Shown here: positions 32,136 through 42,921 of the stretch, piece by piece
How positions within the stretch are numbered: the first letter of the stretch is position 1
How the letters are laid out: each line of letters starts with the position of its first letter
NCBI GenBank assembly: GCA_029378245.1
Contig: JARKIF010000188.1
Span: 1-59,706, forward strand
Length of the DNA: 59,706 nucleotides
Reading direction: 5' to 3'
Origin: Roridomyces roridus
Taxonomy: Eukaryota > Basidiomycota > Agaricomycetes > Agaricales > Mycenaceae
The notes under the pieces: generated by a model
What the model was told of the DNA's origin: nothing
Database searches by the model: none
The model's input: only the letters and a program-made list of their open reading frames with translations
Made by a program: the position numbers and the translations under genes

Positions 32136-34273
32136 TCAACGGCCAGTCAGATCTCGCCAGAGAGGAGTGAGTGCCTGAGCCACTGTGTTGGCAGCTAGAC
32201 GAGCGTCAATGATTGTTCAGGCACGGGGTGACATGGACACACACCGACTTCCATACAGCCTCGTTCCGCCTCATCTGCAATGTTCTTCAACAGCCCGCGT
32301 GATCTCCATCGATCCGGGTGGAAACGGCGATGGCTCTTCTCGACGAAAGAGATAAAGTCTGTCAACATGGATGAGAGGAGGCTCAGAGATTGCATCGTGT
32401 CCTACCCTGAGATCGCATGTGCGGTTTAATGGCATTGAAGAATCCCTCCACAGCGGCCCAGTCGATATCTTCGACTGTGAATGAAACAGGGGAATGTAGC
32501 ACAGGCCACGGAACCTGCCTGCCATCAGAACCTTGAGCCAATTCCAAGAGCAGGACTTACCACATCGAAAGTGACCGGTTCATCTTGTGTAAATTTCGTC
32601 GCGTCGAATAGATCGCTCAGCGTCTTGTACCGTTCCAGAGCTCGTTGTGTAGTCCATGGACCGTACGCCCAACGCTCGTTGCGCTGCTGTTTCTCCCTCT
32701 GACGCCGAGCCTTTGCCTCCGCATCTCGTGCCCGCTCTTGCTCCTTCTCGCGAGTCTCCTGTCGCTCCCTTTCCGCTCTAACTCTCCGTTCTTCATCTGC
32801 TTTGCGAGCTTCTGCAGTACGACGCTCTGCCGCTTTAGCTCGTTGCTCTTCTTGCTCCTCTCTTTCGCGTTCTTGCCGCCGCTTTGCAGCCTGCTCCCAC
32901 AGCGGTCGATCGGCTTCCAGTTCCGCCAGTTTCCGACGCGATTCGGCGATAAATGCGAGCCTCTCCGCTTCTTCATCCACAGCCTCCGCCTCTTCATCGC
33001 TGTCAGAATCCGAGTCTTGATTGGAAGGTACATTGCCTCGAGGAACCAGGTCAGTATGAGGATCCATTAATCCACAGTGAATGCATACCATTGGCGGGGG
33101 CGGAGCCGTTCGGCACTTCAGAGTATATCTCCTGGAGAAAGCTGTGGAACCTTTGCTGTTTCCTTTGGTCCAATTTACGCTCTCGTCGTTCACGCTTTTG
33201 CTTTTCGCGTCCCAAACGCCGAGCTTCTAGATCCCGTTTAGCAGCACCCGGCGAAAAGAGTCGACTGCGTTTCGCTGCATTGGTAGGCGAGTAATTGACG
33301 GTATTGCGCCCATTGTCCTCCGCATAGTAGTCGGTGTCATCTTGCGTGCGCAGAGAATCGAAAAGCGAAGAGACTGAATGCGTGTTATTTTCCCAAAAGT
33401 GGACTCTGTAAGCAGACACACCTTTGCGTTTGCCTGCGCTGTCCGGCAGGTCCTCGCCCGTGGGTGATAATTCTGGACTTACGGCTGAGAAATCAAAAAG
33501 CGGGGTGTCCTTGGATGCGAGTTTTTCCAGACGACGAGCGCCCTTTTCTCTCCGTTCCCTCCTATTCTTCTCCATCTCTTCGCGAAACTTCTTAGAGCGC
33601 TCTCCGCGCTTGAGGTCTGCCGCGGCATCGTCGTCCACGATCATTTCGGCGACTTCTTCCTCCTCGTCGACGGATACGGCTTTTTTACTTGGTGGCATCT
33701 CGGGGCATGGTTCAGCGGAAGACATGCGGTGCTTTCCCAGCGGTTGCTTTGGTACTCTAGGGATAGACTCGGCCTTTGTTATGACCGTCAGTTGAGGAGG
33801 TGCGCGGACGAGACAGTCGTAGGCGGGGTCGAGGCAATAGATGCTGAATTGGTCTTGGGAACACTCGACTTGTTGGCTTGAACGCGTCAGATGAGCGCGT
33901 TGACTGACAGGAGAATAGGGCTTACCCGCATATATCAATAACGCGAGGCCATTGGCCCTCGTCGACGACGCCCTCTTCAAGACGCGCCTTGGGAACAAAA
34001 CGCCAGGTGGACGCTTCTCCACCACATGTGGTCTCTGTGCAGAGTTAGACGAGTTTGAGTGCCCGCATGACATGGTCGCGCACCGATAACGACGCGTTTT
34101 GGCCTGTAGAGCTCCTCGTTGAGGCTGAGGCCGCGCAGATCCCAACCGTGGTCGCCTAACGCGGTGCGAGGATCGAAGCTGGCAAAGGAGAGCGTAGATG
34201 AGGGGCGACGCAAGAGACGTTGAGATTGCTGCTTGTCGAGCAGGCCAGGGACAGTGCCCGAGATGGAGAGCAT
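32136..34273 (-). CDS. Coiled-coil protein with C-terminal HPD J-like region (NFKBIL1-like)
   Basis: A conserved fungal protein of unknown function. It starts MLSISGTVPGLLDKQQSQRL and reads FDPRTALGDHGWDLRGLSLN and YRPKRVVIGA. A nuclear-type acidic/basic middle follows (MIVDDDAAADLKRGERSKKF). Then comes a long coiled coil rich in Glu, Arg and Lys (about 150 residues, 33000-32700 region). The end reads VTFDVVPWPVLHSP, DIDWAAVEGFFNAIK, SFVEKSHRRFHPDRWRSRG and ANTVAQALTPLWRDL. The HPD in RRFHPDRW is the J-domain tripeptide, and the layout is like the end of animal NFKBIL1 proteins. A role with HSP70 or in RNA processing is only inference. The two halves could be separate genes, but one intron chain joins them cleanly. 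Confidence 0.6.
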
Positions 34274-34387
34274 CCTCGTCGCGAAATGGAAATGGAAATT
34301 GATTCAACAAGTTTGGCGATGACATCACCACAGCCACCACTTTATCGGTCTGACTCTTGGATACAACTTGACTCGTTCAGCTCGACA

Positions 34388-34394
34388 GTATAAA
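34388..34394 (+). promoter_or_regulatory. TATA-like box upstream of the GTPBP1-like gene
   Basis: The sequence gTATAAAg lies 96 bp before the ATG at 34484 and 14 bp before the alternative ATG at 34402. Its distance fits transcription starting just after 34402, which would favour the 34484 start. This is seen by eye only. Confidence 0.4.
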
Positions 34395-34483
34395 GGCCAC
34401 CATGGCTACTCTTCTTACTTTCCAGGTTCACCCCACGCGCCCTTTATCCAGCACACTCGAGCTGACTCAGTTATCAGACCGAA

Positions 34484-36824
34484 ATGGACGAACACAGTCG
34501 CGAAATAGCTAAACAACGCGTTATTATCCAGGCAGCAGCAGACAAGGAGAAGGATAACAAGAAATCAGCCAAGGGCAAGTCGAAGGATGAGACTGCGCCC
34601 GAACCCCTGTCCCCAGTCGCCGACTCAGCCAGTGCCACCGGGGCGCTTGAAATGGAAGAGAAATTCATTGTGCCACATCCTCCTTTGCCTTGTGCTGCTA
34701 TTTCTGAACGTATTTATCCAGAAGGCATTATTATCCAGGACCCCGAGCGACCACGATGTCGCCCGAGACCTGATTGCGTCGCTCATAACTCAACACCACG
34801 GCGAATATGTGTTCCGAATAGGACTACAACCACCGCACTCCAAGTTATTTGCTGGGGAGCTTACAGATGACGCTGACGGCTGGTCCGGGGTCTCTCGTTC
34901 TGACGGCGAATTGGACGCGATCCACCAGGGTATCACGGCCATTGTGGAGGAGATTGGCGGCAAGGTACGGACGCGTGCGATACATCCGTTCTTCAAACCC
35001 TCAAAGACTCTACAAGACCTCTCTTCTCTTTGAAACACGAACCGGGCATCCGCGATTATCCCTGCTACTGCGACTCCCTCCTCCAAACGTCTCCCTTACT
35101 CCCGAGGTGCGGTGCGCTGTCGTGGGCAACGTCGACAGTGGTAAATCCACCACCCTCGGTGTTTTGACTCGAGGTGCTCTGGACGATGGTCGTGGTCGTG
35201 CTCGGGTAGGACTTTTCCGGCATAAGCACGAGATTGAAACTGGGCGTACCTCGAGTGTTGGAATGGAGATATTAGGATTCGGTGTCTCCGGCGCCCCGAT
35301 CCTCCCAAACACTGCGAATTCTAACGACCCGGACGTTATCCGTCGGGAGAAACTGGGATGGGAGGAAATATCATTACAAGCGGCCAAGATAGTATCTTTC
35401 ATTGGTGAGGTATCTTGCCTGCGTCAAGCCCCCAATTCTAACACGCTCCAGATCTCGCGGGACATGAAAAGTACCTCAAGACCACACTCTTCGGGTTAAC
35501 TTCTGGAGCGCCGAGCTGCGTCATCTTGATGGTCGGTGCCAACGCTGGTCTGATAGGCATGTCCAAGGAACACTTGGCTATTGCATTGGCCCTCAGCGTG
35601 CCGGTCGTCGTCTGCATCACCAAGGTATATATTGATCCCATACCATTCTCGACCAGGATTGACCTTGCCTCTTAGATTGACATGACCCCGCCCAACGTAT
35701 TAGCAGAGACGATAAAGCAAGTAGTCAAGATTCTCAAGAGCCCTGGTTGCCGAAAGGCTCCCGTGTTTGTCAAGGATGTCGAAACTGCAGTTGAAATATC
35801 AACGACGTTTGGCAAAGATAGGCTCTGCCCAATCTTTCAAATATCCAATCTGACGGGGGAGGGTCTGGACTTTGTGCGTGCCAAACATTCAGTTTGATTC
35901 GGTCTGACTCCGCAGCAGGTACGCACGTTCCTGAATCTGTTACCCTCGAGCGAGGGGGATCACGAAAAGTTTGCTGTCAACCAGCCGTTAGAGGTACATC
36001 AATTCTAGTCCTTTCCCCAAGGTGTTGATTGAATGCCATCTAGTTTTCAATAACGGAGACCTGGAGTGTGCCCTATGTGGGGACCGTCGTCAATGGGATC
36101 GTCAACAACGGGATCATAAACACTGGGGACGCCGTGCTTATGGGACCTGATGCCAATGGGAACTTTTTGAGCAGCGTTGTGAAGAGCATGCAAAGGAAAC
36201 GGTTGGGAGTCTGCCTACCCAAGCGTTTCCCAACTCACCATTTTTAGAGCCAACGTGAATACGGCGGAAGCGGGCCAGTGTGTTTCATTAGCCCTTAAAC
36301 GTGTCCGCCGAGCTGCAGTTCGGAAAGGCATGGTGGTGGTCCACAAGACTGAAACTCCGCCGAAAGGTAACCGTTCTAAACGCTACTAGTTGCCGCGCTG
36401 ACTTATTCAAGCTGTCCGACAATTTGAAGGTCAAGTTTTGATACTTTAGTGAGTCGGGTCCGTCCGCAGATATTACAGCCTGACCCTCTCCGCAGTCACA
36501 ACACCACGCTGCAGAAGAACTACCAGGTCTGCTGTTCACTTTTTGTCTTATTTTTAGTGGAAACTAAAAGTAAACAGGCTATGCTTCACTGTGGCGTGCG
36601 GTATTTTTTCCCTCCAAGAGACGTGTCGGCTGATTGGCACCAAATAGGCTGTCCGTCAAACGGTCAGAATCGTCGGAATGGACGCAGTGTGCTTGAGAAC
36701 AGGCGACCGAGCGACCGTTCAATTCGAGTTTATATCCCACCCGGAATTCATCAAGGAGGGGATGAAGCTCTTGTTCCGTGAGGGAAAAACGAAGGGCCTT
36801 GGCGTTATAACGCGTCTGTTATGA
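34484..36824 (+). CDS. GTPBP1/GTPBP2-like translational GTPase
   Basis: A GTPase related to elongation factor Tu and animal GTPBP1/2, which act on stalled ribosomes and mRNA turnover. The N-terminal part reads [20 protein letters not shown]. The nucleotide site is complete: G1 in [14 protein letters not shown], the switch region in [10 protein letters not shown]3 in [16 protein letters not shown]4 in CITKID. Beta-barrel domains follow: [20 protein letters not shown] and [20 protein letters not shown], then [20 protein letters not shown] and [14 protein letters not shown] at the end. A second possible start lies at 34402 in the context GCCACCATGG. It is joined to this exon by a 51-nt GT-AG segment. 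The gene is divergent from the coiled-coil gene. Confidence 0.88.
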
Positions 36825-37068
36825 TATTGTGTACCGTGATCGTGTATGTACAAACAATCTGTACTTCTCTTACCGTGGGTGTTGGGCAGTGCGGGCCAAC
36901 AACGGGCCAGCCCTCGGCGGCGTGGAGTAAACTTAGGCTTCCCACCGGGTGACAATCAACAGAAAGCTCGTGGCAACCAGAAGCCATGAGAACTCTCGGG
37001 AACTGAATCTCCGCGGGGAAGGAGCGCGGCGGACGGAAGTGTTTATTATTTTTGGCGCTCTCGGCGTC

Positions 37069-40000
37069 ATGTCTTCCAGCTCTGGCTCCCAGCTGCCTTG
37101 TAAGCCAGCCATCCCTCCTCGTCCCCGTCCGTCCTCACCTCAAGCAGTTGCGCGAGGCGCCATGTATCACAGGCCCAGTTGGGCTGCCAGTGACGCTGTA
37201 AACTACTCCGATTCACCGTATCCTGGCACGACTTCCTCGCCGTCCTTGCAGGCGAGAGTGCGTGTCCTTCGCTGTTTCTCTGAACCTGGTCTTGATACTT
37301 CTCAGTACTCTCTTGGCCCCGATCCCGCGCAGTGGGGTGTTTCTCTGGAGGACGAAGACCCAGACGATGAGCTTCATCGGCCTGACCCGGAAAAATCGGA
37401 AAAATTCACTGGCATCGAGCGGAGCGGGCATCCCATGTCGATGCGTGGACTAACTAACCTTGGTTGTCTCTTAATACTGCTGGCTGGCATATTCGCCCTC
37501 TTGTGCGCGCACACACATTCTGTCACCCATCTGCAGCACTCAATCTTCGCAGCATCGGCTATCCGGTCATAAGCGCTCTCAACGGTTCATTGGGTATAAA
37601 TCCCTCTTTTAACATCGGGGGCGCAGGCGCGAACTGTGAGTGGCCAATGTCCATCCAGTACGACTGCTGATGCTTTCGTAGCCACCGGACAAGTATATTT
37701 CTCGCCAGGGCTGCTCGACGTCCTTTTCACTATTCCTAGGTCCCAGGAATACCCGGTAACTGGGGACTCATTGATACGGAAACACCACTGGAGTCGTATA
37801 CGATGGCGAGTTGGGAGGGGAACGGTGACATGCAACTCGTGCGTCTCGGCTGATTCTACTCGGGGTAAAAACGTGACCGTCTCCAGGTTTTCTCTGACGA
37901 ATTCAATACCGACGGTCGCTCCTTCTACCCAGGGGACGACCCTTTTTGGTGAGTGAACTGTCTCTCCTTTGACCTGCGCCGACTTTTGCCCTCCGTTGAA
38001 CGAGTTTGCAGGGAATCAGTCGACCTCCACTACTGGGTATGTGGTTTATTACGTAATCATCGAATGATGGGATCAATGATACCATCTGATCCCCATCACT
38101 ATATTACTAATTTCCCTTAAGGAAACCAATAATCTGGAAGTCAGTCACACTTGTTCCGTGTCGCCTGTCTGTTTATCAGCACTTTAGTGGTACGACCCTG
38201 AAGCTGTCACGACCAAAGGGGGTTCCCTCGTCATCACCCTCTCTGAAAAACCGACACATAATCTCAACTTTGAGGGCGGTGAGTACTGTTTGTAAGTCTC
38301 CTGCATGGTGTTTTACCTGTCGCTTTAGGATTGCTATCTACGTGGTAAACCCAGATTCTTTGGCTCTGTGAATGTCTTTTCACACTTTTTTCAGGAATAA
38401 ATTTTGCTTTACGGGCGGGTACATTGAAACGAGGGTGATTCTCCCCGGGGCCAATAACGTGATGGGTTTTTGGCCGGCCGGTGTGTTCTCCATTCAAAAA
38501 TCAACTCGAGCTCACGTCTTCCAGTCTGGACAATGGGTAATTTGGGCCGAGCCGGTTATGGGGCCTCGCTCGACGGGCTTTGGCCTTATACGTACGCTTC
38601 GTGGAACCCCTCGTATCATCTACTGATTTACTCATCCAGATACGATTCGTGTGATGTAGGAACTGTGCAGAACCAGACGGTGAATGGACTTCCCGAAGCA
38701 GCCACTGTACACGGTGACACTGGGCACCACGGAGAGTTATCATGGCTCCCAGGACAGCGTCTTTCAAGATGCACTTGTCCGGGAGAAAGCCATCCTGGCC
38801 CGATGCACAGCGACGGCACTTTTGTTGGCCGATCGGCACCGGAGATTGATGTGTCAGTTGCGACTCATATTTTCGTTCGCGGATCTCAACGTAACTCTAG
38901 ATTTGAGGCCCAGATTAACAAGAATCGTGTCTCGCAAGTCTCTCAAAGCGCCCAATGGGCTCCCTTTGACGCGGTACTGTCTGCCCTGCAACCCTCTGTC
39001 GAGGCTTATATCCTCTTAGGCCTACGAATGGTTTAACACCACTGATAACTTGCAAATACCCAATCCGTCGATCTCGGCGCTGAATACCTTCAAAGGATCT
39101 ATCACCCAGGAAGCTACTTCAGTGGTCTCATCCACGGACCCCACTGCCTACGAACTCAACGGGAATCAGTTTTCGATTTACGGCTTCGAATATAAACCTG
39201 GATTTGACGATGCGGTTGGTGTCCCGGTCATTTTCTGGTGTGTGGCTGAATACTTTGACTTAGTATATCACCTGGATATCCAACAATGTCGTCTCGTGGA
39301 CTATTCGATCGGGCGGACTGGCCGCGAATCCCCTCACTAACATATCTGCGCGACCCATCCCGCAAGGTGTGTATTCTATTCCTGCTGATTGGGCTCGGAT
39401 GCAAGGAGAGCGATAGCGATAGCCGTAGAGTGACTCTACGTGTAGTCGCTCCGACGGCTCGGTGGCAGTGGGGCTGAAAGATGTCCGGAGGGAGGGGAAA
39501 GGGGCTTGAATGGATGATGGCGCATCAATTTGGTCACCCTCGGCACTCTTGTTCTTCTGCTTCACGGCTCCGGGTCCGCCAACCTTGGCAATGTTCTCCG
39601 TCTTCACTTTCTTGAACATTCCTTGTTGATCTCCAGCTGATCCTTTCCAGAACCAATGTACATTATCGCGAACCTCGGCATGAGCTTCAACTTCGGTAAC
39701 GTCGAACTCAACCAGCTCACGTTCCCATCCTCAATGCACGTGGACTATATCCGAGTCTACCAGCCAAAAAACGCCATCAACATCGGGTGCGATCCGCCAG
39801 ATTTCCCGACGCAGGCCTACATCAATCAGTATGTTTTCAGTCTCTACTATATCTCCCCGTTAGCCGTTCCCTATCCCCCCGAAAGCCCTTTTTTTTCTGC
39901 AGCCTCCTGTCATGCGACCGCCGTCAAAAATCTAAGGGAGGGTGTAGGTGCAGTTGTCCAAGAGACGAAGTCGCAACTTCGGTGGCCACACCTGCATCTC

Positions 40001-40179
40001 GGGAAACTCATTTCGGAGGGACAAGGGATTTTTCGGCTAACAGGGAGATATAGTCTGCATCTAGCATTTCTCATGGTTTATCCAGGTACATTGACGCATA
40101 TACCAACCCCAACTTCACAAGCTGGAGCGACGATTTCGGACAAAGTTGGCCACGAAACAGTTTTCTAGGGCAATGCTAG
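37069..40179 (+). CDS. KRE6: KRE6/SKN1 beta-1,6-glucan synthesis protein (GH16)
   Basis: KRE6/SKN1 proteins are type II membrane proteins with a GH16-like luminal domain, needed for beta-1,6-glucan of the cell wall. The cytosolic N-terminus contains YHRPSWAASDAVNYS. The membrane anchor reads LTNLGCLLILLAGIFALF. The luminal part reads GYPVISALNGSLG, STGQVPGIPGNWGLID, FSDEFNTDGRSFYPGDDPFW, NLEWYDPEAVTTKGGSL, WNKFCFTGGYIETRV, MGFWPAVWTMGNLGRAGYGA and WPYTYDSCDVGT. NQFSIYGFEYKPG, WTIRSGGLAANPLTNISARP and MYIIANLGMSFNFG follow, then DYIRVYQ and the end SWPRNSFLGQC. At least four exons are 11-25 nt. One intron (39368-39650) is unusually long, 283 nt. No frameshift remains after splicing. Confidence 0.93.
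37682..37692 (+). other. 11-nt microexon in KRE6
   Basis: CCACCGGACAA lies between introns 37636-37681 and 37693-37739. It rebuilds Asn-Ser-Thr-Gly-Gln-Val-Pro, which links FNIGG to GIPGNWGLID. Confidence 0.75.
38012..38344 (+). other. Run of short KRE6 exons (25, 18 and 16 nt)
   Basis: Exons 38012-38036 (25 nt, ESVDLHYW), 38122-38139 (18 nt, ETNNLE) and 38329-38344 (16 nt, GLLST) are each flanked by GT-AG introns. Together with their neighbours they give DLHYWETNNLEWYDP and EGGLLSTWNKFCFTGG, as in the family. Confidence 0.8.
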
Positions 40180-40340
40180 CATATAATGTACTATTTAGTA
40201 GAGGGATTTTGGACACCTTGTATACCAATTCGTGCCTTTCCGGGCTTCCTAATATTCCAGATCACAACTTGAACGGGAATCTAACGAAGAACACTCTGAA
40301 CTGGGTGATTTCCATATCGGGAACTGCAGTACGACATCAC

Positions 40341-42115
40341 ATGCCTGCTGCGCTTGAACGACCACCACGACGAACTCTGTTCACCTTCGCAGCCTCTTTC
40401 ATCTGCATCTCCATACTCATCTCCCTTTGGCTGAGGCAACCGATCAGAAACTCTTTGGACTTGACAACAACAACAGAAATGACCCACGGCAAATACATGG
40501 TCGGCTAGTGCGTGCTCCCCACACCCCGCGTCCTGGTAATTCATTCCACTCAGTTTTGTGAATTGGTACATACTTTCAATGGCCAAGCGCTCGAAGCTAA
40601 CCTGCGTCAAGGGGGATTTACGGTCGCAAATTCCCGCCATCACTCATTCCAACCGATCTTACACACATTCTCTACGCGTTCGCCGACATCCAGCAAGATG
40701 GCACGGTCATCCTGTCGGATGTATGGGCAGATAAAGACATACATTACCCCGGGGACTCTTGGGAAGACACCGGCAACAATCTATACGGTTATACTTTCAT
40801 TCTCTTGAACAACTTCAGTTCCAACATCTCGTAGGCAATTTCAAGGCGATTTACAATCTGAAGAAACAAAATCGGCATCTCAAGGTACTTCTCTCCATCG
40901 GAGGGTGGACATATAGCCCCAAATTCCACCCTGTGGTCATCTCCCCTGCCGCTCGGGCTCAATTCGTCCGTTCCTCGATCAAAATTTTGGAGGACTATGT
41001 AAGTTATCGCATTGAAGGGAAAGATAGCACCCCAAACGTCTTTTTCAGGCGCTTGATGGGCTTGATGTGGATTATGAGTACCCGTCTGACAAGCACCAAG
41101 CGGCGGGTTACACCGAGTTGTTGAAAGAACTCCGTCACGGACTGGATGAACACGCGAGGCGCCCTGGACCTAACTCCCCGCCTCGAGATTACAAATATCT
41201 CCTGACTGTGCGTGTACTCGTCGGGTTAATTGTTTTACGGCTGGATTATTCCGCAGATCGCTGCTCCATGCGGACCCGACAATTACCAGAAATTACACGT
41301 CAAAGAAATGGACAAATATCTTGACTTTTGGAATCTAATGGCGTAAGTCTAACCTCCACAACCTCTCAGAACCTAAACCAACCCGACTCAGGTATGACTT
41401 TGGTAAGGGTGTCGCGTTCGCACCTAGAAATCATCTAAATATTCTTAGCGGGGTCTTGGGACAGCGTCGCTAACCACCAAGTTCGCTCGTCTCCCTCTGG
41501 CTTCCCTGTCTCTAATCCCGCCTTTGCAGGCCAACATCTACGGCGGTCCAATTAGTGCTAGCAAGTCTGTCGAATGGTACATTAATCAAGGCGTCGAGCG
41601 CTCCAAGATCGTCTTGGGTGTCCCCCTCTACGGGCGATCTTTCATGAATACGGACGGCCCCGGCAAACCTTTCTCAGGGTATTTTGTCACCTTTTCCTTT
41701 GACTCGGTCTAATCTTTCCACTAGAATCGGACCGGGAAGTTGGGAGCAAGGGGTTTACGACTATCGGAGTCTCCCCTTGCCCGGCGCGCACGTCTTCCGA
41801 GACGAGAAAGCTATGGCGAGTTGGTCGTACGACTACGAAAAGAAAGAAATGGTCAGTTATGATACGGAGGAAGTTGCGCGTTGGAAAGGCGAGTATATAC
41901 GCAACGAGGGGTTGGGTGGTGCGATGGTTTGGGAACTCAGCGGCGACAAGGGGAGTTCGCGGGAAGGCATGGAGGGCGGGCCTGGCAAAGATCCGCAGCC
42001 AGGCCAGAGTCTCGTCAAGGTCGTCCAAGCGGCGATGGGCGAGAAGGATCGCAGCCCGAATTGGCTTGTGTACGACCACAGTCAGTTTGATAATGTGAGG
42101 AAAGGCATGGCTTGA
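40341..42115 (+). CDS. GH18 chitinase, membrane-anchored
   Basis: A family 18 chitinase that cleaves chitin with retention. The N-terminus has a signal anchor ([19 protein letters not shown]) instead of a cleaved signal peptide. The barrel starts [19 protein letters not shown], rebuilt with a 12-nt exon. Then [28 protein letters not shown] and the catalytic [10 protein letters not shown] (DxxDxDxE) follow. LMAYDFAGSWD needs an 11-nt exon at 41392-41402. [11 protein letters not shown] and [13 protein letters not shown] complete the barrel. The gene follows KRE6 on the same strand by 161 bp and ends 35 bp from the next, convergent gene. Cell-wall remodelling is the likely role. Confidence 0.93.
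40554..40565 (+). other. 12-nt microexon in the chitinase
   Basis: TTTTGTGAATTG lies between introns 40508-40553 and 40566-40611. The codons are GGC TA|T TTT GTG AAT TG|G GGG ATT TAC, the first barrel strand GYFVNWGIYG. Confidence 0.82.
41392..41402 (+). other. 11-nt microexon in the chitinase
   Basis: GTATGACTTTG lies between introns 41343-41391 and 41403-41448. The codons ATG GC|G TAT GAC TTT G|CG give Met-Ala-Tyr-Asp-Phe-Ala, a family hallmark in the active-site strand. Confidence 0.82.
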
Positions 42116-42150
42116 ATAATTGTACAATTCACATATATCGCGTACAGAAA

Positions 42151-42921
42151 TTAGTTAATCGGCTGGTAGGCTCTGTTACCTGCGGCCCAGCGTTTGCCCT
42201 GTTCAGCGGCCACACCGGTGAGTATGACGGATATCGCAGTCAGGACTCCCAGAACCCAGGAAATTGCCGCCAAAATGATGCCCGAGCCTAAGTATTCAGA
42301 GCGTGAGCAACATCGCAATACAATATCCAGTACTTACCAAGCTTGGCGTCCTCAAAAGTAGGATATCCGCTCGTGCGATACAAGTCGGTGATGAGCGCAA
42401 ACGCGACGAGCTGCAAGATGGTATGAATGATGACCAGGCCGGCCACGGCACGCCAAATCCGGCGTCGACGAGAGTGGGTGCTGCAAAGTTGAGAGACCGG
42501 GTACAGAGTTTGACTGGATACATACCTGACTCCGACGATAATGGCGAGGAAGGAGAGGACACCAAACCCAATGGACACCTCGGTCGCATACCCAGCGCCA
42601 TTCCATGCAGCGCAAAAGTATTCATTGTCCTTGCAGTCGTCTTTCTTGCGGTCGGGGAACTTGCGGCATTCGAGTTTGTCGAACTTGGATCCGCCGCCCG
42701 GTAGGTTTATAACCAGACGTTGGCAAGTCTGCTGTAAACCATATTTCGCGACGTAGGTGGACTCGAAGGCCGAGTATTTCGCGACGACCCTGTGCAAGGT
42801 TGGTGCCCAGTTAGTTCCCTGGTGGGATGACTTGCCAATCGGTTCTGGTGAGGGCTACCACAGTGAGAATGGTCGTAACCACGACCAATAAAGCGGTCAG
42901 AGCATATGATGCTTTGCGCAT
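42151..42921 (-). CDS. Four-helix membrane protein, unknown function
   Basis: I cannot name the family. The protein starts MRKASYALTALLVVVTTI, a membrane helix. A cysteine-bearing outer loop follows (GLQQTCQRLVIN, ECRKFPDRKKDDCKDNEYFC). Further helices are ATEVSIGFGVLSFLAIIVGV, AVAGLVIIHTILQLVAFALI and SGIILAAISWVLGVLTAISV. The layout of four helices with a cysteine loop after the first resembles claudin-like or SUR7/PalI-type fungal proteins. The intron 42790-42835 begins with GC (GATTG|gcaagt). Its removal gives RTDWVVAKYS. Confidence 0.75.

Noticed and set aside
32645..33070. Leucine-rich plus-strand frame that looks like a membrane protein
   Set aside because: It is the antisense of a Glu/Lys/Arg-rich coiled coil, which always reads as Leu/Phe/Ser on the other strand.
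37500..37600. Apparent frameshift in the KRE6 membrane anchor
   Set aside because: A 50-nt intron (donor after CTCTT, acceptor CGCAG) joins AGIFALF to IGYPVIS in frame.
39260..39619. 119-residue minus-strand frame over the long KRE6 intron
   Set aside because: It overlaps KRE6 coding sequence, has no motif and no clear start context. The intron length itself is reported.
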